Notes: generated by a model not told the origin, from the letters alone. DNA of 64,000 nucleotides from Desertimonas flava (GCF_003426815.1 NZ_QKYK01000015.1:62001-126000); one strand, 5' to 3'; shown: positions 7,885 through 16,841, counted from the stretch's first letter. Numbers and translations are program-made.

Positions 7885-8733
7885 TCAGCTCGCCTCCGCT
7901 GCCGGTTCGAGCGCTGCCGGCTCGAGCGCCTCCGCCGGTTCGGCCTGCAGGGCAGCGAGGTCCCGCTCGGCGAACAGCCGATGCTCCCACTCCTCGAACA
8001 GCACGATGTGCAGGCACTCCCTGATGGGGAAGTTCTCCTCCTGGGGCCAGCCCGGCCCCGTCCGGCTCACGGTGGAGTCCAGCTGCTCGTCGGTCAACGC
8101 CTCGATGACCCCGCGCACCATCGCCTGGCGCTCGGCGCGGATGGCGAGCACCTCGTCGAGCGATGGCGTGGCGTCGCGGTCCCCGGGGATCTCCACCGTG
8201 AGGGGGGCCTCGTCCCACGGCAGGTCGAGCGGGTGGAACGGCGACTCGATACCGAGGACCATGCGTCCGATCCATGCTGCGCTGGCGAAGTTGAGGTGGC
8301 GCAGCGTCTGGATGAACGACCACTCGCCGGCGACGCTGCGATGCAGCTCGCTCTCGGGGAGCGTGCGGGCGTGCTCGAGCGTCTCGGCCCAGCGTCGTTC
8401 CAGCATGTCCCACGCCGTGACGTACCCGCGGGCGTCGGTGGGCTTGAGGAGGGTGCGATCGGGCATCCGTCGATCGAGCTCGGCCTCCACGAGCGGTGCG
8501 ATGTCGACGCCGTTCACGACCGTGTTGTGGAGGTCGCCGTCGATCACGACGTCGAACAGCTCGACCCCTGACATCCGTACGCCCTGGAGGGCGGCGCCCC
8601 GGATGGTGGCGCCGGAGAAGTTCACGGTGCGGAACGTGGCGTCGAGGAACCGTGTCCGGGTGAACGTCGCGCCGTTGAGCAGGACTCGTTCGAAGCTCGA
8701 CCCGCTGAGGTCGTCGTCGGTGAATGTCGCCAT
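7885..8733 (-). CDS. Pentapeptide-repeat/DinB-family fusion protein
   Basis: The protein has 282 residues from ATG 8733 (a TTG at 8754 would add seven). Residues 5-60 are pentapeptide-like repeats (A/S-x-F/L pattern: LSGSSFERVLLNGATFTRTRFLDATFRTVNFSGA). Residues ~100-260 form a DinB-like four-helix domain with metal-site-type histidines (LHRSVAGEWSFIQTLRHLNFA and a later CLHIVLFEEWEH). DinB relatives include mycothiol- and bacillithiol-dependent enzymes, which would suit a mycothiol producer, though this is inference. The gene opens a four-gene operon and is divergent from a WYL regulator 71 bases away. The Ala/Glu/Pro-rich C-terminal tail is probably disordered. Confidence 0.72.
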   Translation of the reverse strand: MATFTDDDLSGSSFERVLLNGATFTRTRFLDATFRTVNFSGATIRGAALQGVRMSGVELFDVVIDGDLHNTVVNGVDIAPLVEAELDRRMPDRTLLKPTDARGYVTAWDMLERRWAETLEHARTLPESELHRSVAGEWSFIQTLRHLNFASAAWIGRMVLGIESPFHPLDLPWDEAPLTVEIPGDRDATPSLDEVLAIRAERQAMVRGVIEALTDEQLDSTVSRTGPGWPQEENFPIRECLHIVLFEEWEHRLFAERDLAALQAEPAEALEPAALEPAAEAS

Positions 8734-8768
8734 GCCGGGCACGGTAAAACGCAATCCGGACGATCCTC

Positions 8769-8797
8769 TTCCGGTATCAGAGAATTTCTCGTAGGGT
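8769..8797 (+). promoter_or_regulatory. Candidate leaderless promoter and operator for the WYL regulator
   Basis: TAGGGT (8792-8797) lies exactly 7 bases before the GTG at 8805, the spacing expected of a leaderless actinobacterial promoter. A weak -35-like TTCCGG is at 8769-8774, 17 bases upstream. Between them is the palindrome GAGAA-T-TTCTC (8780-8790), positioned to block polymerase. The divergent operon starts 36 bases beyond the palindrome. Confidence 0.5.
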
Positions 8798-8804
8798 CGA
8801 CGAC

Positions 8805-9764
8805 GTGACGACCGCCCTCAGCCCGACGGCGCGGGCACTCCGGGCGCTCGACCTGCTCCACGCCCGCCCCGGTGCCACCGCCAACGACCTCGCCGACCGT
8901 CTCGGCGTCACCGAGCGGGCGGCTCGGCGCTACGTCGAGATCCTGCGCGAAGCCGGCATCGCCGTCGAGTCCGTGCGCGGTCGCTACGGCGGCTACCGGC
9001 TGCAGCGGGGGAGCGGGCTCCCGCCCGTGGTCTTCACCGAGGACGAGGCGCTCGAGCTCGTGATGGCGGTGCTCGAGAGCCATCCGGCCGCGGCCGGGGA
9101 TCACGACGACGGGGTCGGCGCGGCGCTGGAGAAGGTCATCCGCGTGCTCCCCGAGAAAGTCGGCCGGCAGGCGGCAGCCCTGCGGCAGCACGCGGCGGGA
9201 GCGCCCGATGACCGTTCGGTGCGGCCCGACCCCAGCGTGACCAGCTCGCTCGTCGCAGCGGTCGCCGATCACCGGCGTGTCGAGATCAGCTACTCCAGCC
9301 AGGCCGGCAACCACTGGGTGACGGAGGTCGACCCGTGGGCGGTGGTCGTGCGCTACGGACTGTGGTACCTGCTCTGTCACTCACATCGTGCCGACGCCAT
9401 CCGCACGTACCGCGTCGACCGCATCGGCTCGATCGCCGTGCTGCCCTACCGCTTCACGCCGCCTGCCGGGCTCGACGCCGTCGCCGTGCTCGAGGAGAAC
9501 CTCGGCACCGGCTGGGCGTTCCCCACGCGCGTGGTGTTCGACGCGCCGCGCGACGACGTGGCCCACTGGGTCGGCCCGTCGATGGGACGACTCGAGCCGG
9601 ATGGCGATGGGTGCGTCCTCGTCGGGAGTACCCAGAACCCCGAGATGTACGCCGGCGAATGGCTGGCCCAGCTGCCGTTCTCGTTCCGGGTGGAGGAGGG
9701 CCCTGAGCTGCGCGCTGCGGTCGCCGCGGTGGCCGCCCGCCTCACGAACGCCTGCCGGCCGTGA
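8805..9764 (+). CDS. WYL-domain transcriptional regulator
   Basis: A 319-residue regulator with an N-terminal HTH_11 winged helix (LHARPGATANDLADRLGVTERAARRYVEIL, residues ~19-50), a linker and a WYL ligand-sensing domain (EISYSS ... DPWAVVVRYGLWYLLCH ... RTYRVDRIGSIAVL), followed by a WCX-type C-terminal part. GTG at 8805 is supported by a TAGGGT hexamer 7 bases upstream. It is divergent from the DinB/hydrolase/PCD-VOC operon across a 71-base gap that contains a palindrome. It is therefore the natural candidate regulator of that operon and of itself. The ligand is unknown. Confidence 0.85.
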   Translation: MTTALSPTARALRALDLLHARPGATANDLADRLGVTERAARRYVEILREAGIAVESVRGRYGGYRLQRGSGLPPVVFTEDEALELVMAVLESHPAAAGDHDDGVGAALEKVIRVLPEKVGRQAAALRQHAAGAPDDRSVRPDPSVTSSLVAAVADHRRVEISYSSQAGNHWVTEVDPWAVVVRYGLWYLLCHSHRADAIRTYRVDRIGSIAVLPYRFTPPAGLDAVAVLEENLGTGWAFPTRVVFDAPRDDVAHWVGPSMGRLEPDGDGCVLVGSTQNPEMYAGEWLAQLPFSFRVEEGPELRAAVAAVAARLTNACRP

Positions 9765-9783
9765 CCATCGGCCGCCGCGAGGT

Positions 9784-11007
9784 TCAGCGGGTGACGGTGG
9801 CCTTTTGGACGTCGCGGAAGGGGATGTCGCGGTCGACTTCCGGTTCCTTCGGCAGCCCGAGCACCCGCTCGCCGATGATGTTGCGCTGGATCTGGTCGGT
9901 GCCGCCGCCGATCGACGTGAAGTAGGCGTTGAGCGACAGGAAGTTGGCGGCGTCACCGCGGGGGTTCTCGAGCCCGTCGAGGAGGGCATCGGCGCCGACG
10001 ATCAGCCGCTGGACGTGGGCCCCCTCGTGGAGGATCCGCGACATGGCGAGCTTGCCGAGCGACAGGATGGGCGACGACTCGCCCTGCTTGAGTTGGGCCT
10101 TGGCGCGCTGCGCGTTCCACTTGTTGACCGTGCGGAGGGTGTGGACCCTGACGATCGCCTGGCGGAGCACCGGATCGTCGGCGCGACCGACCTCGCGGGC
10201 GAGCGCGCCGAGATCGACCTCGGCGCTCGACGATGCCGTCGACCCCTCGTCGGGGCTGGCGAACTTCGTGTCGAGCGACTTGCGTGGCCCCCTGGCCATG
10301 TCGCCCATCACGGACCGTTCGTAGGCGAGGGCGGTCTGCAGCACGCGCCAGCCGTCGCCCAGGCCGCCGAGCAGGTTGGCGGCCGGCACCCGTGCGCGGT
10401 CGATGAACACCTCGTTGAAGTGCGACTCGCCGGTGATCTGGCGGATCGGCCGGACCTCGACGCCGGGCTGGCGCATGGGGAAGAAGAAGAACGAGATGCC
10501 GCGGTGCTTCGGCACGTCCCAGTCGGTGCGGGCCACGAGCATCCCGTACTCGGCCTCCTTGGCCCCCGACGTCCACACCTTCTGACCGGTGACGACGAAC
10601 TCGTCGCCGTCGCGGTCGGCGCGTGTCTGCAGTCCGGCCAGGTCGGAGCCGGCCCCGGGCTCCGAGTAGAGCAGGCACATCGCCACGTCGCCGTGGAGAA
10701 GCGGCCGGACCAGCTGGTGCTTGAGCTGGTCGGTGCCGTAGGCGAGGAGCGTGTTCGCCCAGAGGTTGTGGACGTCCTGGCGCGAGCCGGGTGCGCCGAC
10801 CCGCCGGAACTCGTCGGCCACGACCCGGCCGTGGGCACCGTCGAGACCGAGGCCGAACCACTCCGTCGGCCACGTCGGCACGGCATAGCCGGCGTCGATG
10901 ACGCGGTCGATCCAGTCCCGGCGAGGGATGCCCGGGTCCCAGTTGTCGTCGAGCCACGATCGGACGCTGCCAGCGAAAGCGGCAAGGTCGTTCACGGTCT
11001 CGGTCAT
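9784..11007 (-). CDS. Acyl-CoA dehydrogenase family protein
   Basis: This 407-residue flavoenzyme of the acyl-CoA dehydrogenase superfamily would carry out alpha,beta-desaturation of an acyl-CoA with FAD. Visible are the FAD/substrate-binding LYSEPGAGSDLAGLQTRA, the VTGQKVWTSGA block, ITGESHFNEVFIDRARVP and the C-terminal GGGTDQIQRNIIGERVLG. The start at 11007 follows AGGGGGG at proper spacing; the much longer upstream reading frame is antisense to other genes. It does not sit with other beta-oxidation genes, so its natural acyl chain is unknown. Steroid side-chain-type dehydrogenases in Actinobacteria look similar. Confidence 0.85.
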   Translation of the reverse strand: MTETVNDLAAFAGSVRSWLDDNWDPGIPRRDWIDRVIDAGYAVPTWPTEWFGLGLDGAHGRVVADEFRRVGAPGSRQDVHNLWANTLLAYGTDQLKHQLVRPLLHGDVAMCLLYSEPGAGSDLAGLQTRADRDGDEFVVTGQKVWTSGAKEAEYGMLVARTDWDVPKHRGISFFFFPMRQPGVEVRPIRQITGESHFNEVFIDRARVPAANLLGGLGDGWRVLQTALAYERSVMGDMARGPRKSLDTKFASPDEGSTASSSAEVDLGALAREVGRADDPVLRQAIVRVHTLRTVNKWNAQRAKAQLKQGESSPILSLGKLAMSRILHEGAHVQRLIVGADALLDGLENPRGDAANFLSLNAYFTSIGGGTDQIQRNIIGERVLGLPKEPEVDRDIPFRDVQKATVTR

Positions 11008-11063
11008 CGAAATCCCCCCTCGGCGGGTGTCGGAATGCGGCGGCGCGTCGAACGCCGCTGCGA

Positions 11064-11885
11064 TCATGGCCCGGCTGGGAGTGGCGATGCGACTCGTCGC
11101 CGCCCCGTGACCGACACGAGGGCCGGGGTGTACGAGACCGCCGGATGGTCGAGCTCGTCGAACATCGACAGCACGTGGTCGAGTTGCACCTGCGTGACGG
11201 CGCCCGACTGCAGGATGAGCGGGGCGACCTGCTCGAGCGCCGGACGGAACACCGGTGCCAGCGCGGGGATCGTCATCGGATGGACGAGTCCCTCGGCGGT
11301 CACGGCGTCGAGCCCGGCGTGCCGGAGCAGGGCCGGCAGCGCCTGGCCACATCTCAGGTCGGTGCCGCGCCGTCGCAGCACCTCGACGGCCGCCGCGTGG
11401 ACGTCGACCCAGTCGTCGTCGGGCCGATCGATCAGCGCCATCGGCCGCACGTCGTAGTCCTCGACGACGAGGAAGCCGCCGGGGCGGAGGGCGGCGACGA
11501 GCTTGGCGACCACGGCAGGGCGGTCGGGCAGGTGTTCGAGGACCAAACGGGCGTGGACCAGGTCGAAGCCCTCCTCGTCGAGCGGGTCGGCGGTCACGTT
11601 GTGGTGGCGGACGACGATGTTCGTCGAGTCGCCCGCATCCAGCCAACGGGTCTCGACATCGGTGGCGACGACCAGGCCGGTCGTCCCCACGCGGTCGGCG
11701 AGCCACATGGCCACCGAGCCGGTGCCGGCGCCGATCTCGAGGCAGTGCCAGCCGGCGGTGATGCCCGTGGCGGCGAGTCGCCGGAACGTGAAGGCGTCCC
11801 AGAGCTCCCGGTGGGCGTCCAGCCGGTCGCGCTCGGCGTCCTCGGCGGTGCGGAACACGTAGCCGGTCCTGGGCACGGAGCTCAT
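11064..11885 (-). CDS. SAM-dependent methyltransferase, class I
   Basis: The 273-residue protein has the class I Rossmann methyltransferase motif I CLEIGAGTGSVAMWLAD, motif II ATDVETRWLDA, the DLVHARLVLEHLPDR loop (motif IV/post) and LRPGGFLVVEDYD. No substrate-specific domain is recognisable; the C-terminal ~110 residues would cap the active site. ATG 11885 sits in a TGACATG junction right after the hemerythrin stop, so the two genes are co-translated. ATG at 11903 is an alternative. Its methyl acceptor cannot be inferred. Confidence 0.82.
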   Translation of the reverse strand: MSSVPRTGYVFRTAEDAERDRLDAHRELWDAFTFRRLAATGITAGWHCLEIGAGTGSVAMWLADRVGTTGLVVATDVETRWLDAGDSTNIVVRHHNVTADPLDEEGFDLVHARLVLEHLPDRPAVVAKLVAALRPGGFLVVEDYDVRPMALIDRPDDDWVDVHAAAVEVLRRRGTDLRCGQALPALLRHAGLDAVTAEGLVHPMTIPALAPVFRPALEQVAPLILQSGAVTQVQLDHVLSMFDELDHPAVSYTPALVSVTGRRRVASPLPAGP

Positions 11886-11886
11886 G

Positions 11887-12588
11887 TCACCGTTGCCGTC
11901 CACGTGCCGGCCGTGCCGCGGCGCGCAGCTCGCGCAGTGCCCGGTCGCCTTCGGCGCGGCGGTCGGGGATCGTCGCTCTGCCCTCGGGCGGCACGTGCCG
12001 GAAGACGAGGTCGACGTCCGACGGGCAGCCCACCTCGTGAACGAGGGCGATCAGCAGCGGGAGGCCCTCCTGTGGTGCGGAGGCGACCGTTCGTGTCGAG
12101 AACCCCTCCCACTCGTACTCCGGGAGCACGTGTTCGAGGGCGGGGAACAGGACGGGCTCTTCGTGGGCGAGATGCTCGTGGACGAGATCGCGGATGGCGG
12201 TGGCCTGGATCAGCGACGCATCAGGCGCGTCGCCGTCGCCGAGCGGGAGCCCGCGCAGTGCGTCGAGAGCGTGTTGCAGGGCGTCGTGCTCGTGCGTCAG
12301 CCAGTCGAGCTGGGCGGTCAAGCCAGGCGATCGGGCGGCGAGCATCGCCCACAGGTCGTCGTCCTCGGCGGCGTGGTGATGCTCGAGCATCGCCACCACG
12401 AAGTCGCGGAAGGCGGCCACGCCGTCGGCGCGACTGGTGACGATGTCGGCGAGCAGCGACGTGGCGACCCGGTGTACGTCGTGGACGACGCGGGTCTCTC
12501 TCACGCCGGCGACGTCGCGGTCGAAACTGGCGGTTGGTACGTCGGGAATCACACCTTCACCATCCGTCTTCCGGTTCCGCGCGACCAT
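11887..12588 (-). CDS. Hemerythrin HHE-domain protein
   Basis: A 233-residue protein with an N-terminal hemerythrin-type four-helix bundle. Iron-ligand patterns are visible in order: HDVHRVATSLL, EHHHAAEDDDLW, WLTHEHDALQHAL and HEHLAHEEPVLFPAL. The C-terminal ~80 residues are not part of the HHE domain and are not recognised. Such proteins bind a di-iron centre and act in oxygen, NO or redox sensing and storage. It is the first gene of a two-gene unit with the methyltransferase and is divergent from a LuxR regulator 73 bases away. Confidence 0.8.
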   Translation of the reverse strand: MVARNRKTDGEGVIPDVPTASFDRDVAGVRETRVVHDVHRVATSLLADIVTSRADGVAAFRDFVVAMLEHHHAAEDDDLWAMLAARSPGLTAQLDWLTHEHDALQHALDALRGLPLGDGDAPDASLIQATAIRDLVHEHLAHEEPVLFPALEHVLPEYEWEGFSTRTVASAPQEGLPLLIALVHEVGCPSDVDLVFRHVPPEGRATIPDRRAEGDRALRELRAAARPARGRQR

Positions 12589-12661
12589 CCCTCACCTGGG
12601 GGTTCTGCAGATCCCTCAATCGGGGGTTGGCAGGGAGGCGCCCCGATGATGGACTGGGTTC

Positions 12662-13798
12662 ATGGCCCGTTCGCAGGCCGACACGCGTCGCATTCGTGAC
12701 GAGCTGATCGCCCAGGCTCGTCGGGGTACCTCACCCGGCGACGTGTTCGCCCGCGCCTCGGCCCGTCTCGCCCGGCTCGTCCCGTTCGACGCGGCGGCAT
12801 GGCTGGGTACCGATCCGGGGACCGGGTTGCCGACGTCGCCGGTGCGCATCGAGGGGCTGGACGCGATCTCGCAATCGGTGTGCGCCGGACATTGGCAGGA
12901 CGAGTTGCTGCTCGACGACGTCAACCTCTTCCGGCAGCTCGGCCGGGCCTCCGTTCCCGCCGCGTCGCTGCGCGCCACGGTCGGCGTTCCCGCACGGAGC
13001 CGTCGCTACCGGCGCTTCATGCGATCGCTCGAGCTCGACGACGAGCTGCGCGCCGTGCTGCGCGTCGACGGTTCGCCGTGGGGAACGCTCACGCTGTGGC
13101 GTCGCGGGGGGAGCGAGCCGTTCACTCCCGAGGAGACCGCGATCGTCGCCGAGCTGTCGGAGCCGCTCGCCGACTCGATCCGCCGGCACGCCCGCCCGTC
13201 CGAGGCCCTCGGGCAACGCCCGACGAGCGATCGCCCAGGACTCCTGCTGTTCGATGCCGACCACGAGGTCGTCTCCGTCAACGACGAGGCGCGGATGTGG
13301 CTCGCCGAGCTCCCTGTCGAGCCGGGCCATGACACCGATCACGGGGTGGATGTCCCGGTGTGGATGATGATCACCGTCTTCCGCGCCGGCGCCGTGCGCC
13401 ACGGGGCCTGTGACGGCGTGGCCCGCACGCGAGTGCGCACACGGGCCGGGCGCTGGCTCACCTGTCACGCGTCGTGCCTCCGTCGGCCGGACGGCACGAT
13501 CGGGGAGACGGCGCTCGTCATCGAGCCGGCCCTGCCGTCGGCGATCGCGCCGATCGTGATCGAGGCGTTCGATCTCTCCGAGCGAGAGCAGCAGATCATC
13601 GGGATGATCGCTCGCGGCGTCGGCACCGGCCAGATCGCCGACGAGCTCTTCCTCTCCACCCACACGGTGCGCGACCACGTCAAGGCGATCTTCGCCAAGA
13701 CTGGCGTGTCGAGCCGCGGGGAACTCGTCGCCAAGCTGTACACGGACTTCTACGCGTCGGCCCACGCCCCCGACGTGGTTCGCGTCGACTCCACCTGA
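12662..13798 (+). CDS. LuxR-family transcriptional regulator with GAF-like sensor
   Basis: The 378-residue protein has a C-terminal LuxR/FixJ HTH (FDLSEREQQIIGMIARGVGTGQIADELFLSTHTVRDHVKAIFAKTGVSSR region, residues ~312-365). The N-terminal ~170 residues resemble a GAF domain (FARASARLARLVPFDAAAWLG ... WGTLTLWR). A middle PAS-like stretch (LLLFDADHEVVSVNDEARMWL) precedes the HTH. No receiver domain is present, so it would sense a small ligand directly. It is divergent from the hemerythrin/methyltransferase pair and could regulate it. Its 3' end nearly meets the convergent PNPOx gene. Confidence 0.82.
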   Translation: MARSQADTRRIRDELIAQARRGTSPGDVFARASARLARLVPFDAAAWLGTDPGTGLPTSPVRIEGLDAISQSVCAGHWQDELLLDDVNLFRQLGRASVPAASLRATVGVPARSRRYRRFMRSLELDDELRAVLRVDGSPWGTLTLWRRGGSEPFTPEETAIVAELSEPLADSIRRHARPSEALGQRPTSDRPGLLLFDADHEVVSVNDEARMWLAELPVEPGHDTDHGVDVPVWMMITVFRAGAVRHGACDGVARTRVRTRAGRWLTCHASCLRRPDGTIGETALVIEPALPSAIAPIVIEAFDLSEREQQIIGMIARGVGTGQIADELFLSTHTVRDHVKAIFAKTGVSSRGELVAKLYTDFYASAHAPDVVRVDST

Positions 13799-13814
13799 AG
13801 CGGTCGGCGTCGCG

Positions 13815-14249
13815 TCAGCCGTCGGTCCAGTGCGACTTGTCGACCACGTGGAACCGGCGGCCGGTGATCTCGAACGGTTCGATGCGCACGAAGCGGTGCT
13901 TCGGCGCCGCCTGCCAGGGGAACAGCGGCAGATCGAGCGCCTGGAGGATCTCCTCGAGGCGTTCGATCTCGACAGCCCGACCGTGCACGACGACGCTCCA
14001 GGCCTCACCGGCCTCGGCGTCGTAGCCGTCCACCTCGAACGCGACGCCCCGGCCGAGGACCGAGGCGGCGAGCTTCGTGCCCTCGGCCGTCCGGAAGACG
14101 ATCGTGCCGTGATCGACGATGTGGTTGATCGGGAAGATGTCCGGCTGGTCACGGATCGACACCGCCAACCGACCGACCGCCTCACCCCGGAGGAGTTCGA
14201 GGCAGTCGCTCGTGTCCAAGACGGTCATGCCCAGATGATCGGTGTCCAT
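13815..14249 (-). CDS. Pyridoxamine-5'-phosphate-oxidase-like (flavin-binding split-barrel) protein
   Basis: About 144 residues, with the small split-beta-barrel seen in FMN- or F420-binding proteins: GRLAVSIRDQPDIFPINHIVDHGTIVFRT, followed by KLAASVLGRGVAFEVDGYD and a C-terminal RFVRIEPFEITGRRF. It most resembles the single-domain Pyridox_oxase_2 group, many of which lack a known substrate. The start is uncertain: ATG 14249 has GGAGG only one base away, GTG 14273 has none, and ATG 14228 is also possible. It is a standalone gene convergent with the LuxR gene. Confidence 0.75.
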   Translation of the reverse strand: MDTDHLGMTVLDTSDCLELLRGEAVGRLAVSIRDQPDIFPINHIVDHGTIVFRTAEGTKLAASVLGRGVAFEVDGYDAEAGEAWSVVVHGRAVEIERLEEILQALDLPLFPWQAAPKHRFVRIEPFEITGRRFHVVDKSHWTDG

Positions 14250-14315
14250 GCCTCCATCGTCGGTGAGCGGCACGCCGGTCGGTAGTGCCGAACGTCCCGA
14301 CGTGGGCCGGCCCGA

Positions 14316-15311
14316 TCAGTCGGTGTCGCCGGGTGGGGTCGTCGTCGCCACGCTGATGATCTCGCCGCCGTGCAGCACCGACACCGGACCGGCCGACGAG
14401 ACGGCGAAGACGACGGCGCTCGGTTCGTCGCGAGAGAAACGCCGGGCCGACGTGTGCCTGGTCCCCCTGTAGGCGGGCACGACGGCGACGGCCTCTTCGC
14501 TCCACCGCAACGCCACACCGATCCGGTCGACCCGCCCCCCGGGCGACACGAGCGCCGCCCGATCGGTCTGGGCCAGGGCGTTGCGCAGGGCCGCGTAGTG
14601 CTGCCGCTCGGTCATCTCGAGTGGCGGGATGGCGACGCTGGCCCTGACGCCCAGGTGACTCGGCGAGCCGGTGCCTTCGGTCTGCCACACGAGCAACGCG
14701 CCGACGCGGCCGGCGCTCAGCCAGTGGACACAGAACTCGGTGAGCCCGTCGAGGACGGGCGAGAGCAGCTCGGGCCGGGCGGCCCTGATCGTGCGGGCGA
14801 GCTGGCTCGCCAGGGGCTTGGACCACCAGCGGGCGCCGTCCCAGGTGATGACGGCGTTCGGCGCGAACACCCGGATCGAGCCGGTGTACTGGCGTTGGAC
14901 CACGGTGATGCCGGCGCTCGTCGCCACCTGCACCGCGGTCGCTTCGTGCTCGATCGTCCGGTCGAACGACACCAGGGCGACCACACCGTGATCGTGCCGG
15001 GCGATGAACGACGTGCGGCCGTCGGCGAGTCTCCGGACGACGTCGTGGTCGATGTCGGTGATCTCGACCAGGGCGGGGAAGCCCAGCCGCGCCGGATCGA
15101 TCACCTCGTCGGGGACGATGAGCGCCCCGAAGACCGGGGAGACGCCCTCGTGGGTGTGGGGGAAGCGGGCGTAGTCGAGTTCCTCGATGAGCGCCTCGCC
15201 GGAGGCACCGTCGAGGTCGATCGGGACGTCGGCATCGAGCAGTTCCTCGCGCAGGCGCCGCAGTCGACGTCGCCGGCGTTCGCCCGCCGTCTCGGGAGCT
15301 GGGTGCGTCAT
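14316..15311 (-). CDS. Diadenylate cyclase (DAC/DisA_N)-like protein with altered catalytic motifs
   Basis: The 331-residue protein has a C-terminal domain (about residues 200-325) that follows the DAC fold. The order is a strand-DRA-strand region (250-252), LRWSEEAVAVVPAYRGTRHTSARR (TRHT at 284-287), then SAVVFAVSSAGPVSVLHGG. In c-di-AMP synthases the motifs are DGA and RHR; here they are DRA and RHT. The N-terminal ~200 residues are not recognised. They hold a second alpha/beta region (FPALVEITDIDHD ... RHDHGVVALVSFD) that may be a sensor of the DAC-associated kind. Whether it makes c-di-AMP is open. The start is ATG 15311 or ATG 15320; neither has a convincing ribosome binding site. Confidence 0.65.
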   Translation of the reverse strand: MTHPAPETAGERRRRRLRRLREELLDADVPIDLDGASGEALIEELDYARFPHTHEGVSPVFGALIVPDEVIDPARLGFPALVEITDIDHDVVRRLADGRTSFIARHDHGVVALVSFDRTIEHEATAVQVATSAGITVVQRQYTGSIRVFAPNAVITWDGARWWSKPLASQLARTIRAARPELLSPVLDGLTEFCVHWLSAGRVGALLVWQTEGTGSPSHLGVRASVAIPPLEMTERQHYAALRNALAQTDRAALVSPGGRVDRIGVALRWSEEAVAVVPAYRGTRHTSARRFSRDEPSAVVFAVSSAGPVSVLHGGEIISVATTTPPGDTD

Positions 15312-15340
15312 GCGACCCATTGAACGCCGAAATCGGCGCC

Positions 15341-15383
15341 GCGATGAGCCTGACCCGCTCATCGTGCGGGCCAGGCTCATCGC
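15341..15383. terminator. Hairpin after the aldehyde dehydrogenase gene (GCGATGAGC family)
   Basis: Two 18-base arms (15341-15358 and 15366-15383) pair with one G/A mismatch around a 7-base loop. It lies 10 bases past the stop of the minus-strand aldehyde dehydrogenase and before the DAC-like gene. The first nine bases of the arm, GCGATGAGC, are shared with the hairpins at 4949 and 23498. No T-tract is present. Confidence 0.6.
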
Positions 15384-15392
15384 GAGCGCTGC

Positions 15393-16841
15393 TCAGAGTT
15401 GCAGGGACTTCGTCTCGAGGAACTCCTCGAACCCGTGGCGGCCGTACTCCCGGCCGTTGCCCGACTGCTTGTAGCCGCCGAACGGCGCATTGGCGTTGAA
15501 CGCCCCGCCGTTGATCTCCACCTGGCCGGTGCGCAGGCGCCGGGCCACGGCGACGGCACGGTCCTTGTCGGCCGACCACACACCTCCCGACAGGCCGTAC
15601 ACCACGCCGTTGGCGATGCGGACGGCATCGTCCTCGTCGTCGTAGGGGAGGATCGACAGCACCGGCCCGAAGATCTCCTCCTGGGCGATCGTCATCTCGG
15701 GCGTGACGCCGGAGAACACGGTGGGCCGGACGTAGTAGCCGGTGTCGAGCCCTTCGGGGGCTCCCGGACCACCGGCGACCAGCGTGGCGCCCTCGTCGAT
15801 GCCCTTGGTGATGTACCCCTGCACGCGGTCGCGCTGGGCGGCCGAGGCGAGCGGTCCGAGGTGGACGCCCTCTCCGAACGGGTCGCCCACGACGACACGC
15901 TCGACGGCCGCCGCAGCGACCTGCTCGGCCTCGGCGAGCCGGTCCCGGGGCACGAGCATGCGGGTGAGGGCCGAGCACGTCTGGCCGGAGTTGAGGAACG
16001 CCTTCTGCACCCCGTCGCCCACCGCCTTGGCGAAGCCCTCGGTGTCGAGGTCGTCGAGCAGCACGTTGGCGGACTTGCCGCCGAGCTCGAGGGCGACCCG
16101 CTTCACGGTTTCGGCGCCCACCTGGGCTACGCGGGTGCCGGCGCGGGTGGAGCCGGTGAACGACACCATGTCGACGTCAGGGTGGCGAGCGATCGCCTCG
16201 CCGACCACCGGGCCGACACCGGACACGAGGTTGAACACGCCGGCGGGGAGCCCGACCTCGGCGATGATCTCGGCGAGGATGAACGCGTCGACCGGAGCGA
16301 CCTCGCTCGGCTTCAGCACGACGGTGCACCCGGCGGCGATGGCGTAGGCGGCCTTGGCAGCGATCTGGTGGAGCGGGTAGTTCCACGGCGTGATGCAGCC
16401 GACGACGCCGATGGGCTCGCGGACCACCAGCGAGTTGCCGACCGTCTCCTCGTACTGGTAGCTCTCGGCCAGCGCGGCGGCCGACTTGAAGCTGTTGATG
16501 GGCAGACCGACCTGCACGAGCTTGGAGAGCCACGTGACCATGCCCGTCTCCTTGGAGATCGCCGTGGCGATCTCGTCGGTGCGGGCGGCCAGCGCGTCGC
16601 CGATGCGGCTCAGGTACTTGGCCCGCTCCTCGACGGGAGTGGAGGACCACGACTCGAACGCGGCGCGGGCCGCAGCGACCGCCCGGTCGACGTCCTCGGC
16701 CGTGCCGGCCGGGATCGTCGCCATCACCTGCTCGGTGACCGAGTCGACCACGTCGAGCGTCTCGGTGCCCGACGACGCCACCCACGCGCCGTCGATGAAC
16801 AGCTTGTCGAATGCCTTCACGGCGCTCTCTGTCTGTGTCAT
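15393..16841 (-). CDS. Aldehyde dehydrogenase family protein, NAD(P)+-dependent
   Basis: A 482-residue aldehyde dehydrogenase, the normal family length. It has [11 protein letters not shown] (cofactor entry), KPSEVAP, the glycine motif FTGSTRAG, the general-base Glu in [10 protein letters not shown] and the nucleophilic Cys in NSGQTCSA, followed by EEIFGPVL and the C-terminal [17 protein letters not shown] 16841 follows GAAGGGA at good spacing. It is soluble. The substrate is not apparent. It is flanked by a terminator hairpin downstream and has about 100 bases of free upstream sequence, so it is probably monocistronic. Confidence 0.9.
   Translation of the reverse strand: MTQTESAVKAFDKLFIDGAWVASSGTETLDVVDSVTEQVMATIPAGTAEDVDRAVAAARAAFESWSSTPVEERAKYLSRIGDALAARTDEIATAISKETGMVTWLSKLVQVGLPINSFKSAAALAESYQYEETVGNSLVVREPIGVVGCITPWNYPLHQIAAKAAYAIAAGCTVVLKPSEVAPVDAFILAEIIAEVGLPAGVFNLVSGVGPVVGEAIARHPDVDMVSFTGSTRAGTRVAQVGAETVKRVALELGGKSANVLLDDLDTEGFAKAVGDGVQKAFLNSGQTCSALTRMLVPRDRLAEAEQVAAAAVERVVVGDPFGEGVHLGPLASAAQRDRVQGYITKGIDEGATLVAGGPGAPEGLDTGYYVRPTVFSGVTPEMTIAQEEIFGPVLSILPYDDEDDAVRIANGVVYGLSGGVWSADKDRAVAVARRLRTGQVEINGGAFNANAPFGGYKQSGNGREYGRHGFEEFLETKSLQL

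Noticed and set aside
9388-11457. 689-residue plus frame over the acyl-CoA dehydrogenase
   Set aside because: Antisense to the dehydrogenase, and no conserved motif in its translation.
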